From contig NZ_CP026304.1 of NCBI RefSeq assembly GCF_003054555.1, positions 7,502,001 to 7,566,000 of the forward strand: a stretch of DNA of 64,000 nucleotides, given 5' to 3'. This document shows, one piece after another, positions 34,999 to 42,700 of the stretch (position 1 is its first letter; each line of letters starts with the position of its first letter). The DNA comes from Streptomyces lunaelactis. GTDB taxonomy: Bacteria > Actinomycetota > Actinomycetes > Streptomycetales > Streptomycetaceae. The notes under the pieces were generated by a model. That model had not been told where the DNA came from. It worked only from the letters and a program-made list of their open reading frames with translations, and ran no database searches. Both the position numbers and the translations under genes were made by a program.

Positions 34999-35025
34999 CC
35001 CCCCACGCCCGCAGGGCGTGGGGGG
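34999..35025. terminator. bidirectional hairpin terminator
   Basis: A perfect 12-bp stem (CCCCCCACGCCC and its complement) with a GCA loop between the convergent GAF and acyl-CoA dehydrogenase genes, 66 nt past one stop and 41 nt past the other, so it can serve both strands. Confidence 0.8.
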
Positions 35026-35065
35026 AGTTTGAGGCGCTGGGGGTCCGGGGGCGGAGCCCCAGGGT

Positions 35066-36319
35066 TCAGACCGCCGCCTCCAAGCGGACCGCGTCGGACA
35101 GCCGTTCGGACCACTGGCCCTTCGCGGTGCCCAGCGCCACCTCCGCCAGGCGCAGCAGCTGTATGTCGGAAGTGCCGGCCGGGGCGAACAGGTGCAGCGC
35201 GTCCCGCAGATAACGCTCGATGGGGCGGTCGGTGAAGAGACCGGCCGCGGCATGGATCTCCATGGCGTTGCGCGCGGAGTCGATCGCCGACTCGACATTC
35301 ACCAGCTTGGCGTTCATCAGCTCCGCATCGCACGGCAATCCCTGGTCCAGCAGATGCACGGCGTGGTAAGCGGCGAGTCTGGCGGTCATCAGCCGTGACT
35401 GCAGCGCTCCCAACTTCAGTTTGATGGAGGGCAGCTCATGGAGCTGCTCGCCGTAGCGGTTCCGTTCCGCGCAGAACCTCGTGGTCTCCTCCAGGATCGC
35501 CTGATGGATGCCGAGTGATACGGCGGTGAGGTTGGCGCGCCCGTAGAGCACGCTGGAGGAGTACGCCACGGCCAGTCCGTCGCCCTCGTCGCCGAGCCGG
35601 TTCGGCGCGGGGATGCGGCAGTTGTCGAAGTGCAGCTCGCCGAAGCTGAAGCCGTGCAGTCCCATGGTCGGCTTCTGCTCGCCGATGCGGAAACCGGGCC
35701 GGTCCGACTCCACCAGGAAGGCCGTGAGCCCCTTGGATCCGGGCCCTGTCCGCACCACCACGCCGTGCAGATCGCCGACATGACTGTTTCCGACGAAAAT
35801 CTTTCGGCCATTGAGGATGTAATCGTCGCCGTCCCGTACGGCGGTGGCGCTCATGCCCAGGACATGGCCGCCCGAATCGGGTTCGGTGACCGCGATCGTC
35901 GGCAGGCATTCGCCGGCGGCGATGGCGGGAAGCCAGGTCTTCTTCTGCTCGTCGCTGCCGAAGTGAACAATTTTGGCCACACCGAGCTGGGAGGCCTGAA
36001 CCATCGCTCCCATGGCCCCGCTGACCCGGGACAGTTCCTCAATGATGATGGTCTTGGCGAGATGTCCCATTCCTAACCCGCCGTGGTCCTTGCTTATTGT
36101 GGCGCCGAGCCAGCCCTGCCGCGCGATCAGCCGGGACAGATCGTGGTGTACCGAGCGGGCTGCTTCCATCGCGGGGATCCGCGGACGCACCTCGCTCTCG
36201 GCGAATTCACGGACATGATCGCGTAGTTGATGATGCATTCGACTGGCGAAATAGCCGTCCATCGCGAGCCTTCCTCTGCGAAACGCCTGCTCGGGCGGTT
36301 GTTCGAGCAGGTGGTGCAT
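35066..36319 (-). CDS. acyl-CoA dehydrogenase family protein, atypical active site
   Basis: 417-aa flavoprotein with the acyl-CoA dehydrogenase architecture: N-terminal helical domain, beta domain with the FAD motif AVTEPDSGG and later GFSFGELHFDNCRIP, and C-terminal helices. In most members the catalytic Glu is in the EGT motif near the C-terminus; here that place reads FAPAGTSDIQ, so Ala replaces Glu. It may use a different base, as some subfamilies do, or act as a monooxygenase or hydroxylase. ATG 36319 or the internal ATG 36262 may be used. It stands alone under a region with several inverted repeats. Confidence 0.85.
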   Translation of the reverse strand: MHHLLEQPPEQAFRRGRLAMDGYFASRMHHQLRDHVREFAESEVRPRIPAMEAARSVHHDLSRLIARQGWLGATISKDHGGLGMGHLAKTIIIEELSRVSGAMGAMVQASQLGVAKIVHFGSDEQKKTWLPAIAAGECLPTIAVTEPDSGGHVLGMSATAVRDGDDYILNGRKIFVGNSHVGDLHGVVVRTGPGSKGLTAFLVESDRPGFRIGEQKPTMGLHGFSFGELHFDNCRIPAPNRLGDEGDGLAVAYSSSVLYGRANLTAVSLGIHQAILEETTRFCAERNRYGEQLHELPSIKLKLGALQSRLMTARLAAYHAVHLLDQGLPCDAELMNAKLVNVESAIDSARNAMEIHAAAGLFTDRPIERYLRDALHLFAPAGTSDIQLLRLAEVALGTAKGQWSERLSDAVRLEAAV

Positions 36320-36898
36320 CGGCAGTGGTCCCGTCCCGAACAGGCCGACGACATCATGGTGTTGATCGTTTCAAGGTGGCACAAGATCGATGCCAACGTT
36401 GTCCGAAACGTAGATCATTGACGTTTGATTGGGATTGTCTGTTGCGTGGTACAGGACCGTCCGGTCCTGCCGTACCACATTCCCCCTCTGCCTCTTTCTG
36501 CCACATGCCATCGGCAAAGGTTTCGTGGGCATATGGCACTGAGGGACATTGAGGCACGTCAGATGTGCACAGCTGTGACATCAAGGAACATCAGCAGAAC
36601 CGATACGGCTCTTACCCGGACCGAAAAGAACGCACTGCCGGAGGGGAATGTGGGCAGGGATCCGGCGCGCGGAGGTGTGATCAGGCGCTCGGAGCACACG
36701 AGAGGTGCGAGAGGCGTGCGCCCCGGCGCGCGAAACGGCCGGGCCAGTCACGCCACGCGCGGGAGCCCCCGGCTCTCACGCCCGGTGCTCCATAGAAAGC
36801 GCTTTCCGAATGCGTCGCACAGCGTAGGTTCCGGCTCTAGAGGGGGTCAATGGGTCGGAAGAGCCCTCCGTGGCACGGCGTCCCGAACCCGGGGCGAC
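36320..36898. other. gene-poor region with several inverted repeats
   Basis: No convincing gene in 579 nt; open frames here lack Streptomyces codon bias. It holds nested arms TGATC-GTTTC/GAAAC-GTA-GATCA (36363-36417) around TGGCA/TGCCA; TGGTACAGGACCG paired with CGGTCCTGCCGTACCA (36447-36477); a CACAGCTGTG palindrome with GATGT/ACATC flanks (36562-36582); and GAAAGCGCTTTC (36795-36806), a LacI-type operator look-alike. The first two are within 160 nt of the acyl-CoA dehydrogenase start and are likely its control region. Confidence 0.55.
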
Positions 36899-36920
36899 TG
36901 TCAGTGCCACGTCGTACCGT
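36899..36920 (+). promoter_or_regulatory. RecA-NDp (PafBC-type) DNA-damage promoter
   Basis: TGTCAGTG, exactly 8 nt, then TACCGT: a full match to TGTCRGTG-N8-TAnnnT. The -10 box ends 6 nt before the ATG at 36927, predicting a leaderless or nearly leaderless mRNA. Confidence 0.72.
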
Positions 36921-36926
36921 CGTCAC

Positions 36927-37295
36927 ATGGCCACTGCCGACGACGTACGCAGACTCGCGCTCTCCCTTCCCGGCGCGATGGAGAAGCTCGCCTGGGGTAT
37001 GCCCACCTTCCGTCTGGAGAGCGGCGGGAAGATCTTCGCCTCGCTCGATGACGATGACAGGGCGATGGGTGTGAAGTGCCCCAAGGAGGACCGGGAGGAG
37101 CTGATCGCCTCCGAGCCGGAGAAGTTCTTCATGCGCGCGGGGCACGACGACAACTACGCCTGGCTGCGGGTGCGGCTGGCGGCCGTCGAGGACGACGAGG
37201 AGCTGTACGCGATCCTGCTCGACTCCTGGCGCCAGGCGGCGCCGCGCAGACTGCTGGACGCGCACCCGGACCTGGCGCGGCCGGGGGCGCCTTGA
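36927..37295 (+). CDS. MmcQ/YjbR-family DNA-binding-fold protein
   Basis: 122-aa protein of the YjbR/CyaY-like superfamily: DDVRRLALSLPGAMEKLAWGMPTFRL, then KIFASL, VKCPKEDREELIASEP and the C-terminal helix LLDSWRQAAPRRLLDAH. The biochemical role of the family is unsettled. The RecA-NDp-type promoter directly before the ATG suggests induction after DNA damage. The gene is followed by an intergenic repeat and a transketolase scrap. Confidence 0.88.
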   Translation: MATADDVRRLALSLPGAMEKLAWGMPTFRLESGGKIFASLDDDDRAMGVKCPKEDREELIASEPEKFFMRAGHDDNYAWLRVRLAAVEDDEELYAILLDSWRQAAPRRLLDAHPDLARPGAP

Positions 37296-37390
37296 GGGGG
37301 CGGGGGCGGTACGGGTTGCCTGTAGTTCCCCCTGCCCGCGCCTTCCCGAACCGGGGGCAGGCCCCCAGACCCCCATACGCGCTTCGCGCG

Positions 37391-37414
37391 TGTCCTCAAT
37401 CGCCGGACGGGCTG
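37391..37414 (+). repeat. intergenic repeat, copy 2
   Basis: TGTCCTCAATCGCCGGACGG followed by GCTG, identical to the copy at 34953 except C to T. It sits in the 230-nt space between the YjbR gene and the transketolase fragment, along with GC-rich inverted segments (37340-37375). Confidence 0.6.
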
Positions 37415-37524
37415 GATGTTCCGCCCAGGAAGCCCGTGATCCCTTCCTGCAAGCCCCCCGCGTCCGGGCCGAGGATCCGCTGCGGGATATCCGCCCCACG
37501 TTGATCACTCGGTCCGGGTGCCGG

Positions 37525-37683
37525 CTACGAGCCGAAGCGGGGCAGCCACTCCTCGGGGACGAACCCCTTGGAGGCGAGGACGGCGTAGTACGCCATCGGC
37601 CCGTGCCCCTTGGACAGCAGGAATCTGTCCCGGCCGGGTGCGTCCACGGCCGCGGGCGCGTAAAGCGGTTCGTGACCATCGGC
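37525..37683 (-). pseudogene. transketolase N-terminal fragment
   Basis: A minus-strand stretch of about 52 codons reads like the ThDP-binding start of transketolase: RDRFLLSKGHGPMAYYAVLA followed by WLPRFGS and a TAG. The SKGH motif is clear. Both the preceding and the following parts of the enzyme are missing, so this is a short relic. It lies 60 nt from tRNA-Pro 1, a common site of insertion and deletion. Confidence 0.72.
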
Positions 37684-37744
37684 CGAAGTGCGGTATTGTT
37701 CTGATGCGCGTTCGGCCGGGGGAAACCCCAGGTCAGGCGGGCAC

Positions 37745-37821
<77 letters not shown>

Positions 37822-37838
37822 GCGTTTATGCAGGTCAG

Positions 37839-37868
37839 AGGTCGTATCGGAATCATCCGATACGACCT
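37839..37868 (+). terminator. tRNA-Pro 1 terminator hairpin
   Basis: A perfect 13-bp stem AGGTCGTATCGGA with loop ATCA, 18 nt after the tRNA, followed by a short T-rich stretch (GGTTTTC). The layout is the same as after copy 2, though the stem sequence has changed by compensating substitutions. Confidence 0.88.
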
Positions 37869-37904
37869 CGCCGGTTTTCTGGGGGCATGGCACCAGCTCC
37901 TGGC

Positions 37905-38120
37905 ATGAACATCATCATCAGCCGGGAACGGGCCGTGCTCGCCGCGGCATCCGCACTCCTCAGGTTCCCGAAGACCGCTGTGAGCGGTGCTGACACGGTC
38001 GGCCTCGCGATCTTCGCGGCATTGCTGCGGGCACGCGAGTCGCTGCGACCGTGCTCGGCGCTCTGCAACTCCTCCTGTTCCAGCGGGTCCGGAAGCAGCC
38101 GGACGTCACGGTGCCTCCGT
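37905..38120 (+). pseudogene. TauE/SafE (TSUP) permease relic 1
   Basis: The first 46 codons resemble the opening of TSUP-family membrane transporters (FPKTAVSGADTVGLAIFAA, then RARES), after which the frame changes. A second frame (GALQLLLFQRVRK) may be the C-terminal end. Most of the 8-helix protein is missing. It is clearly related to the relic at 39724, so the two may be remnants of one duplicated gene. The second part is less certain. Confidence 0.55.
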
Positions 38121-38222
38121 GCGTGAACCGTTTGGCCGCCGACTCCGTAGTGCCCGGATGCGGCGGCACGGAGCGCGTCGTCACGGATCAGCCGTCGTCA
38201 CAGATCAACGGAGGGAACCGGC

Positions 38223-38516
38223 ATGAGCAACATCAAGGTCAGCCCGGAGGAGATGCGGGAAGCCGCGAGCTGGATGGACAACCAGCGGGAACGGATGCAG
38301 GAGGCCATCAGGGAGGCGAAGAACAAGATCGACCATGTCGTCGACAACTCCTATGACACTCCGCAGTCCAAGGCGAAGTTCGAGCCCATGTGGGACAACT
38401 ACCAGCGCGAACTCGAGTCGGGCGTCGAAGAGATGCGGCAGATCAGCGAATTCCTGAAGAAGACCGCCGACGCGTTCGTCGACACCGACGACCAGACGAC
38501 GGCCGGAATGAACTGA
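38223..38516 (+). CDS. WXG100-like (Esx-type) small helical protein
   Basis: 97-aa, all-helical, acidic protein with the size and helix-turn-helix hairpin of WXG100/ESAT-6 proteins: helix 1 to about residue 42, a turn at NSYDTPQSKAKFEPMW, then helix 2 to about 85. The central WxG is replaced by SYD, as in some actinobacterial variants. Substrates of type VII secretion have this fold, but no secretion genes are nearby. GGAGGGAACCGGC gives a good ribosome site before ATG 38223. It lies intact among relics. Confidence 0.75.
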   Translation: MSNIKVSPEEMREAASWMDNQRERMQEAIREAKNKIDHVVDNSYDTPQSKAKFEPMWDNYQRELESGVEEMRQISEFLKKTADAFVDTDDQTTAGMN

Positions 38517-38828
38517 CCCCACGGCACTGGCCGGCCCCCGGCCCCGGATCGCCCCGAGCCTTCCGGGGCCGGCCGGCCCCTGCGGAAGGAATCCGGGGGT
38601 TCAGTGAATCGAGGCCTGCGTTGCGGTGGACGGACGGGGTCGGCAAGTGGTTCACCGAATGTCGTGCGGGGCGGCCGGGCAGATGTGCGGACTGACCTGC
38701 GGGTCATGGTGGATGTGATGTGCAGCCATCTGAACGGGCGCCGAATGGGCCCCTGTTGGCCCCTATCGAGCAGCTACGGCCGCCCCAGCGCCCCTGTTCG
38801 GCGACGGCCAGCGGCAATGCCCGGTGGC

Positions 38829-38920
38829 GAACGGGCAAGAACGGGCAGGATCGCCGCCGTTGACGGTCTGTGCGAGGCCGTGCCGCGCCGATACAAACAA
38901 CGCACAAGCCCGAACGGGCA
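38829..38920 (+). repeat. three direct GAACGGGCA repeats before the DeoR pseudogene
   Basis: GAACGGGCA at 38829-38837, 38839-38847 and 38912-38920. The first two are one helical turn apart and the third is 73 nt on, about seven turns. DeoR-type regulators often bind such direct repeats, so this may be a leftover operator. The rest of the 438-nt interval after the WXG100 gene shows no gene. Confidence 0.5.
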
Positions 38921-38954
38921 GGGGAGCCGCGACCGAAGAACGGGGAAGTGAGCC

Positions 38955-39715
38955 ATGGACACCGAAGAACGCAGACGGGACATTCTGCAACTCGCCCGGC
39001 GAGCAGGCTCCGTGGAGGTCGCCACCCTGGCCGTGGACCTGAAGGTGGCCAAGGAAACGATCCGCCGGGACCTGCACGTACTGGAGGAACACTGACTGGT
39101 CCGGCGTTCGCACGGCGGGGCCTACCCCGTCGAGAGCGCCGGATTCGAGACCACGCTTGCCATACGCACCACCCGCTCTGTGCCGCAGAAGGGCCGGATC
39201 GCCGCTGCCGCCGTCCGCCTGCTCGGCGACGCGGAGACCGTCTTCGTCGACGAGGGCTTCACTCCTCAGCTGATCGCGAGCGCGCTGCCGAGGGACCGGC
39301 CGCTGACCGTCGTCACAGCCTCGCTGACCGTCGCCCACGCCCTGTCCGGCGCCGACAACGCCACCGTCCTGCTGCTCGGCGGCCGGGTACGCGGCGGCAC
39401 CATGCCACCGTCGACCACTGGGCCACCCGGATGCTCTCCGGTTTCGTCATCGACCTGGCCTATATCGGCGCCAACTGGATCTCCCGCGAGCACGGGCTCA
39501 CCACACCCGACCCGGCGGTCAGCGAGGTCAAGTCCCAGGCGGTGCGCGCAGCCAGGCGCCGGGTATTCGTCGGTGTGCACAGCAAGTTCGGCGCGGTCAG
39601 CTTCTGTCACTTCGCCGATGTGCGCGATGTGGAGGCCATCGTGACCGACACCGGTTTGCCGGTGGCCGAGGCCCAGCGCTACACCCTGCTCGGCCCTCAG
39701 GTCATCAGGGTGTAA
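38955..39715 (+). pseudogene. DeoR-family regulator, nonsense codon and frameshift
   Basis: The reading starts normally (ATG 38955) with a DeoR helix-turn-helix: VEVATLAVDLKVAKETIRRD. At about 39093 an in-frame TGA stands where a Gly codon is expected (LEEH-stop-LVRRSHGG), a single-base change from GGA. The frame then continues through the sugar-phosphate-binding domain until about 39400, where a shift moves the remainder (DHWATRMLSGFVIDLAYIGA to QVIRV) to another frame. Both ends are present, so the loss is recent. Intact homologues would control the transporter gene that follows. Confidence 0.88.
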
Positions 39716-39723
39716 TTCCTGGC

Positions 39724-40044
39724 TTGGGCATCACCTTCTGGGGACTGGCCGCACTCGCCGCGGCGGCGATGCTCGTCGGCTTCTCGAAGGCCGCCGTGAG
39801 TGGCGTGAACACGGTCAGCCTCGCGATCTTCGCGGCGGTGCGGCCCGCCCGTGAGTCGACCGGGGTGCTGCTGCCGGTACTCACCGCCGGTGATGTGTTC
39901 GCCGTGCTCACCTGTCGGCGGCACGCCCACTGGCGCCCGCAGGCTGCCCGGTCTGCGGCTCGCCGACGGCCGGCCGCCGGCCGTGATGCGGCCCACCATG
40001 ATCCACCGCTCGCCCGAAGCGCTCCATCTCTCCTGGTGAACTGA
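39724..40044 (+). pseudogene. TauE/SafE (TSUP) permease relic 2
   Basis: TTG start eight bases after the DeoR stop; the first 70 codons are a good TSUP N-terminus (VGFSKAAVSGVNTVSLAIFA to TCRRHAHW). Downstream of 39934 the similarity ends and the frame runs into Arg-rich nonsense, so at least six membrane helices are lost. DeoR plus TSUP as neighbours fits an ancestral regulator and transporter unit. Confidence 0.78.
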
Positions 40045-40108
40045 TCCGTTCCGGAAAGAGTGTGTCCGCCCTCTGGGCACCGCCTATGGCATGTGACATT
40101 GTACTGCC

Positions 40109-40558
40109 GTGAACACTCGTATGACCTGCGACGTTGTGATCGTCGGGGCCGGAATGGTCGGCGCCGCATGCGCTCTGTACGCGAGCCGGGCCGGACTTCG
40201 CGCGGTGCTGGTGGACCGCGGGCCCGTCGCCGGCGGGACCACCGGAGCCGGTGAGGGCAATCTGCTGGTCTCCAACAAGGAGCCGGGACCCGAGCTCCAA
40301 CTCGCCCTGCTCTCCCTGACGTTGTGGCGCCGGCTCGCCGTCGAGCTGGGAGGCCGCCTCGAGTACCGGGCCAAGGGCGGTCTGGTGGTCGCCGCCAGGC
40401 CCGCCGGCCTCGCCGCCCTGGCCGGGTTCGCCGACGGCCAGAAGTCGGCCGGAGTCGAGGCGACACCGGTCGCGGCAGATCAACTGGCGGATCTGGAACC
40501 GCACCTGGCGCCAGGGCTCGCGGGCGGCATCCACTACCCCCACACCTCGTTTCCCTGA
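40109..40558 (+). pseudogene. FAD-dependent amino acid oxidoreductase, C-terminal half lost
   Basis: 149 codons of a DAO-type flavoprotein with an intact dinucleotide-binding start (VVIVGAGMVGAACALYASRA) and the GAGEGNLLVSNKEPGPEL segment recalled from D-hydroxyproline dehydrogenase-like subunits. It stops after GGIHYPHTSFP, where intact proteins continue for about 230 residues. The remaining protein would have no substrate domain. The DHDPS-family gene starts 12 nt later, as in hydroxyproline catabolic clusters. Confidence 0.75.
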
Positions 40559-40570
40559 AGGCAGGCAGTC

Positions 40571-41464
40571 ATGACGCGTATCCGAAGGCCCTGGCACGGG
40601 GTCATGGTCGCCACCGCGCTCCCGTTCCGCGACGACCTGAGCGTCGATCACGACGCGTACGCCGCGCACTGCGCCTGGCTCATCGACCAGGGCTGTGACG
40701 GCGTCGTCCCCAACGGCTCGCTCGGCGAGTACCAGGTCCTCACCCCCGAGGAGCGGGCCCGGGTCGTCGAGACCGCCGTCGCCGCGGTCGGCGGCGAGCG
40801 GGTGATGCCGGGCGTCTCGGCGTACGGATCGGCGGAGGCCCGCCGCTGGGCCGAGCACGCCCGCGACGCCGGCTGCGCCTGCGTGATGCTGCTGCCGCCG
40901 AACGCCTACCGCGCCGACGAGCGGTCCGTACGAGCCCACTACGCCGAGGTCGCGAAGGCGGACCTCCCGGTCGTCGCCTACAACAACCCGCACGACACCA
41001 AGGTCGACCTCACCCCCGAACTCCTCGCCGCGCTCTACACCGACGGTCACATCCAGGCCGTCAAGGAGTTCAGCGGGGATGTTCGCCGGGCCTACCGCAT
41101 CGCGGAACTCGCTCCGGAACTGGACCTGCTGGCCGGGGCCGACGACGTCCTGCTGGAGCTCGCCGTCGCCGGGGCCAAGGGCTGGGTGTCGGGCTACCCC
41201 AACGCCCTGCCCGCCTCCACCGTCGAGCTCTACCGCGCGGCCACCTCCGGTGACCTGACCCGCGCCTCCCAGCTCTACCGGCAGCTGCATCCGCTGCTGC
41301 GCTGGGACTCCCGTAGCGAGTTCGTCCAGGCGATCAAGCTCTCCATGGATCTGGCCGGACGCCACGGCGGTCCGTGCCGGCCGCCCCGTACTCCCCTCCT
41401 CCCCGAGCAGGAGGCCGCCGTGCGCGCGGCCACCGGCAAGGCACTCGCCGCCGGCCTCAACTGA
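40571..41464 (+). CDS. dihydrodipicolinate synthase (DHDPS)-family aldolase/deaminase
   Basis: 297-aa TIM-barrel enzyme with the family Schiff-base Lys in IQAVKEFSGD and Tyr in VVAYNNP. The close flavoprotein relic upstream and the GntR relic downstream suggest the 1-pyrroline-4-hydroxy-2-carboxylate deaminase of hydroxyproline degradation instead of lysine biosynthesis. The reading frame is intact, but the partner genes (epimerase, complete dehydrogenase, aldehyde dehydrogenase) are not in the neighbourhood, so the enzyme may have no pathway. ATG 40571 follows AAGGCAGGCAG. Confidence 0.82.
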   Translation: MTRIRRPWHGVMVATALPFRDDLSVDHDAYAAHCAWLIDQGCDGVVPNGSLGEYQVLTPEERARVVETAVAAVGGERVMPGVSAYGSAEARRWAEHARDAGCACVMLLPPNAYRADERSVRAHYAEVAKADLPVVAYNNPHDTKVDLTPELLAALYTDGHIQAVKEFSGDVRRAYRIAELAPELDLLAGADDVLLELAVAGAKGWVSGYPNALPASTVELYRAATSGDLTRASQLYRQLHPLLRWDSRSEFVQAIKLSMDLAGRHGGPCRPPRTPLLPEQEAAVRAATGKALAAGLN

Positions 41465-41490
41465 CCCCGCCCACCTAAGGGAGAAGCGAG

Positions 41491-41862
41491 ATGCGCAGCA
41501 AGGTCGTAGCCCTCGCGGCGGACGCGGACCCGGCGGCGCTCGAAGCCTTGCGCCCGGCCGCAGACGAGATCGTCACGACCGCCGCGGCCGGCGACCTCAT
41601 CGGCTACGTCGAGGCCGACCGCCGCTTCCACCTCGGACTGCTGGCGCCGGCCGGAAACGAGCATCTGGTCCATGTGGTCGGCGATCTGCGCAAGCGCTCA
41701 CGGCTGTACGGACTGACGGCCCTGGTGGAGCGCGGTCTGCTGGAGGAATCCGCCGAGGAACACCACGAACTGCTCGACGCGCTGCCGGCCAGGGACGAGG
41801 AGGCGGTACGTGCCGTGATGACCCGGCACCTCGGCCACGTACGCGATCTGTGGGCGAAGTAG
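41491..41862 (+). pseudogene. GntR-family regulator, FCD domain only
   Basis: 123 codons match the FCD ligand-binding domain of GntR regulators: EADRRFHLGLL, RKRSRLYG, EEHHELLDAL and MTRHLGHVRDLW. The DNA-binding winged helix is absent, although an RBS-like AAGGGAGAAG lies before the ATG. It is probably a decayed regulator of the adjacent catabolic gene; a free FCD protein with a new role is possible but less likely. Confidence 0.75.
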
Positions 41863-41872
41863 CATCCATGCC

Positions 41873-42700
41873 ATGCCCGGCACGCACATCCTGATCCTCG
41901 GCGGCACGGCCGAAGCCCGGCAGCTCGCCGCCGAGCTGACCGAGCTGACCGAGCCGACCGAGCCGACCGAGCTGACGGGGCTTACCGGGCTGACCGGGCG
42001 CGGCGGTTTCCGTGTGACGACCTCGCTCGCCGGGCGCGTGTCCCAGCCCCGGCTGCCCGCCGGAGAAGTACGCATCGGCGGCTTCGGCGGACCCGAAGGC
42101 CTCGCCCACTGGCTGCGCGAGCAGAGCGTGGACGCCGTCGTCGACGCCACCCACCCCTTCGCCGCCGCCATCAGCGCCGGCGCCGCGCAGGCCGCGACCG
42201 CCGTCGGTGTCCCGCTCTGCGCGCTGCGGCGGCCCGGCTGGAGTGCCGGTCCGGGCGACCGCTGGTATCCGGCCGCCTCGCTCGCCGACGCGGCCGCGCA
42301 GCTTCCCGCGCTGGGGCGGCGTATCTTCCTCACCACCGGGCGGCTCGGCCTCGTCGCCTTCGCGGACCTCGGTCAACTGCGTTTTCTCGTACGGTCCGTC
42401 GAGCCCCCCGAGCCGCCGCTGCCCCGCCACACCCACATCCTGCTGGACCGTGGGCCCTTCACCGTCGACGGCGAGCGGGAGCTGCTGCGTACGCACGAGA
42501 TCGACGTCCTCGTCACCAAGGACAGCGGCGGACCCGCCACCGCCGCCAAGCTCACCGCCGCGCGCGAGCTGGAGGTGCCCGTCGTGGTGGTGCGCCGGCC
42601 GCCGGCGCCGCCGGACGTGCCGGTCGCGCCGGATGTGGCGGGGGTGCTCGGACTGCTCGGCGTACTGCTCAGCCGCGCCGCAGCAGATAGGTGTCCATGA
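41873..42700 (+). CDS. cobK: precorrin-6A reductase
   Basis: 275-aa CobK/CbiJ-type enzyme that reduces precorrin-6A with NADPH in corrin ring synthesis. It opens with ILILGGTAEARQLAAEL and shows VDATHPFAAAISA and LVTKDSGG, all characteristic. A run of nine-base units (41939-42000) encodes a Thr/Leu/Glu/Pro-rich loop that other CobK proteins lack. The 3' end overlaps the convergent cobF gene by 32 nt. Confidence 0.92.
   Translation: MPGTHILILGGTAEARQLAAELTELTEPTEPTELTGLTGLTGRGGFRVTTSLAGRVSQPRLPAGEVRIGGFGGPEGLAHWLREQSVDAVVDATHPFAAAISAGAAQAATAVGVPLCALRRPGWSAGPGDRWYPAASLADAAAQLPALGRRIFLTTGRLGLVAFADLGQLRFLVRSVEPPEPPLPRHTHILLDRGPFTVDGERELLRTHEIDVLVTKDSGGPATAAKLTAARELEVPVVVVRRPPAPPDVPVAPDVAGVLGLLGVLLSRAAADRCP
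41939..42000 (+). repeat. in-frame tandem repeat within cobK
   Basis: About seven copies of a 9-nt unit of type GAGCTGACC, drifting to GAGCCGACC and GGGCTGACC, encoding ELTELTEPTEPTELTGLTG. The unit is a multiple of three, so length changes keep the frame. It lies directly after the first strand-helix of the Rossmann fold, in a likely surface loop. Confidence 0.85.

Noticed and set aside
36425..37051. Plus-strand open frame across the palindrome-rich region into the YjbR gene
   Set aside because: No ribosome site, no family, and it overlaps a better gene in another frame.
38223..38516. Type VII secretion locus around the WXG100-like gene
   Set aside because: No EccC-type ATPase, EccD or mycosin gene anywhere in the window.
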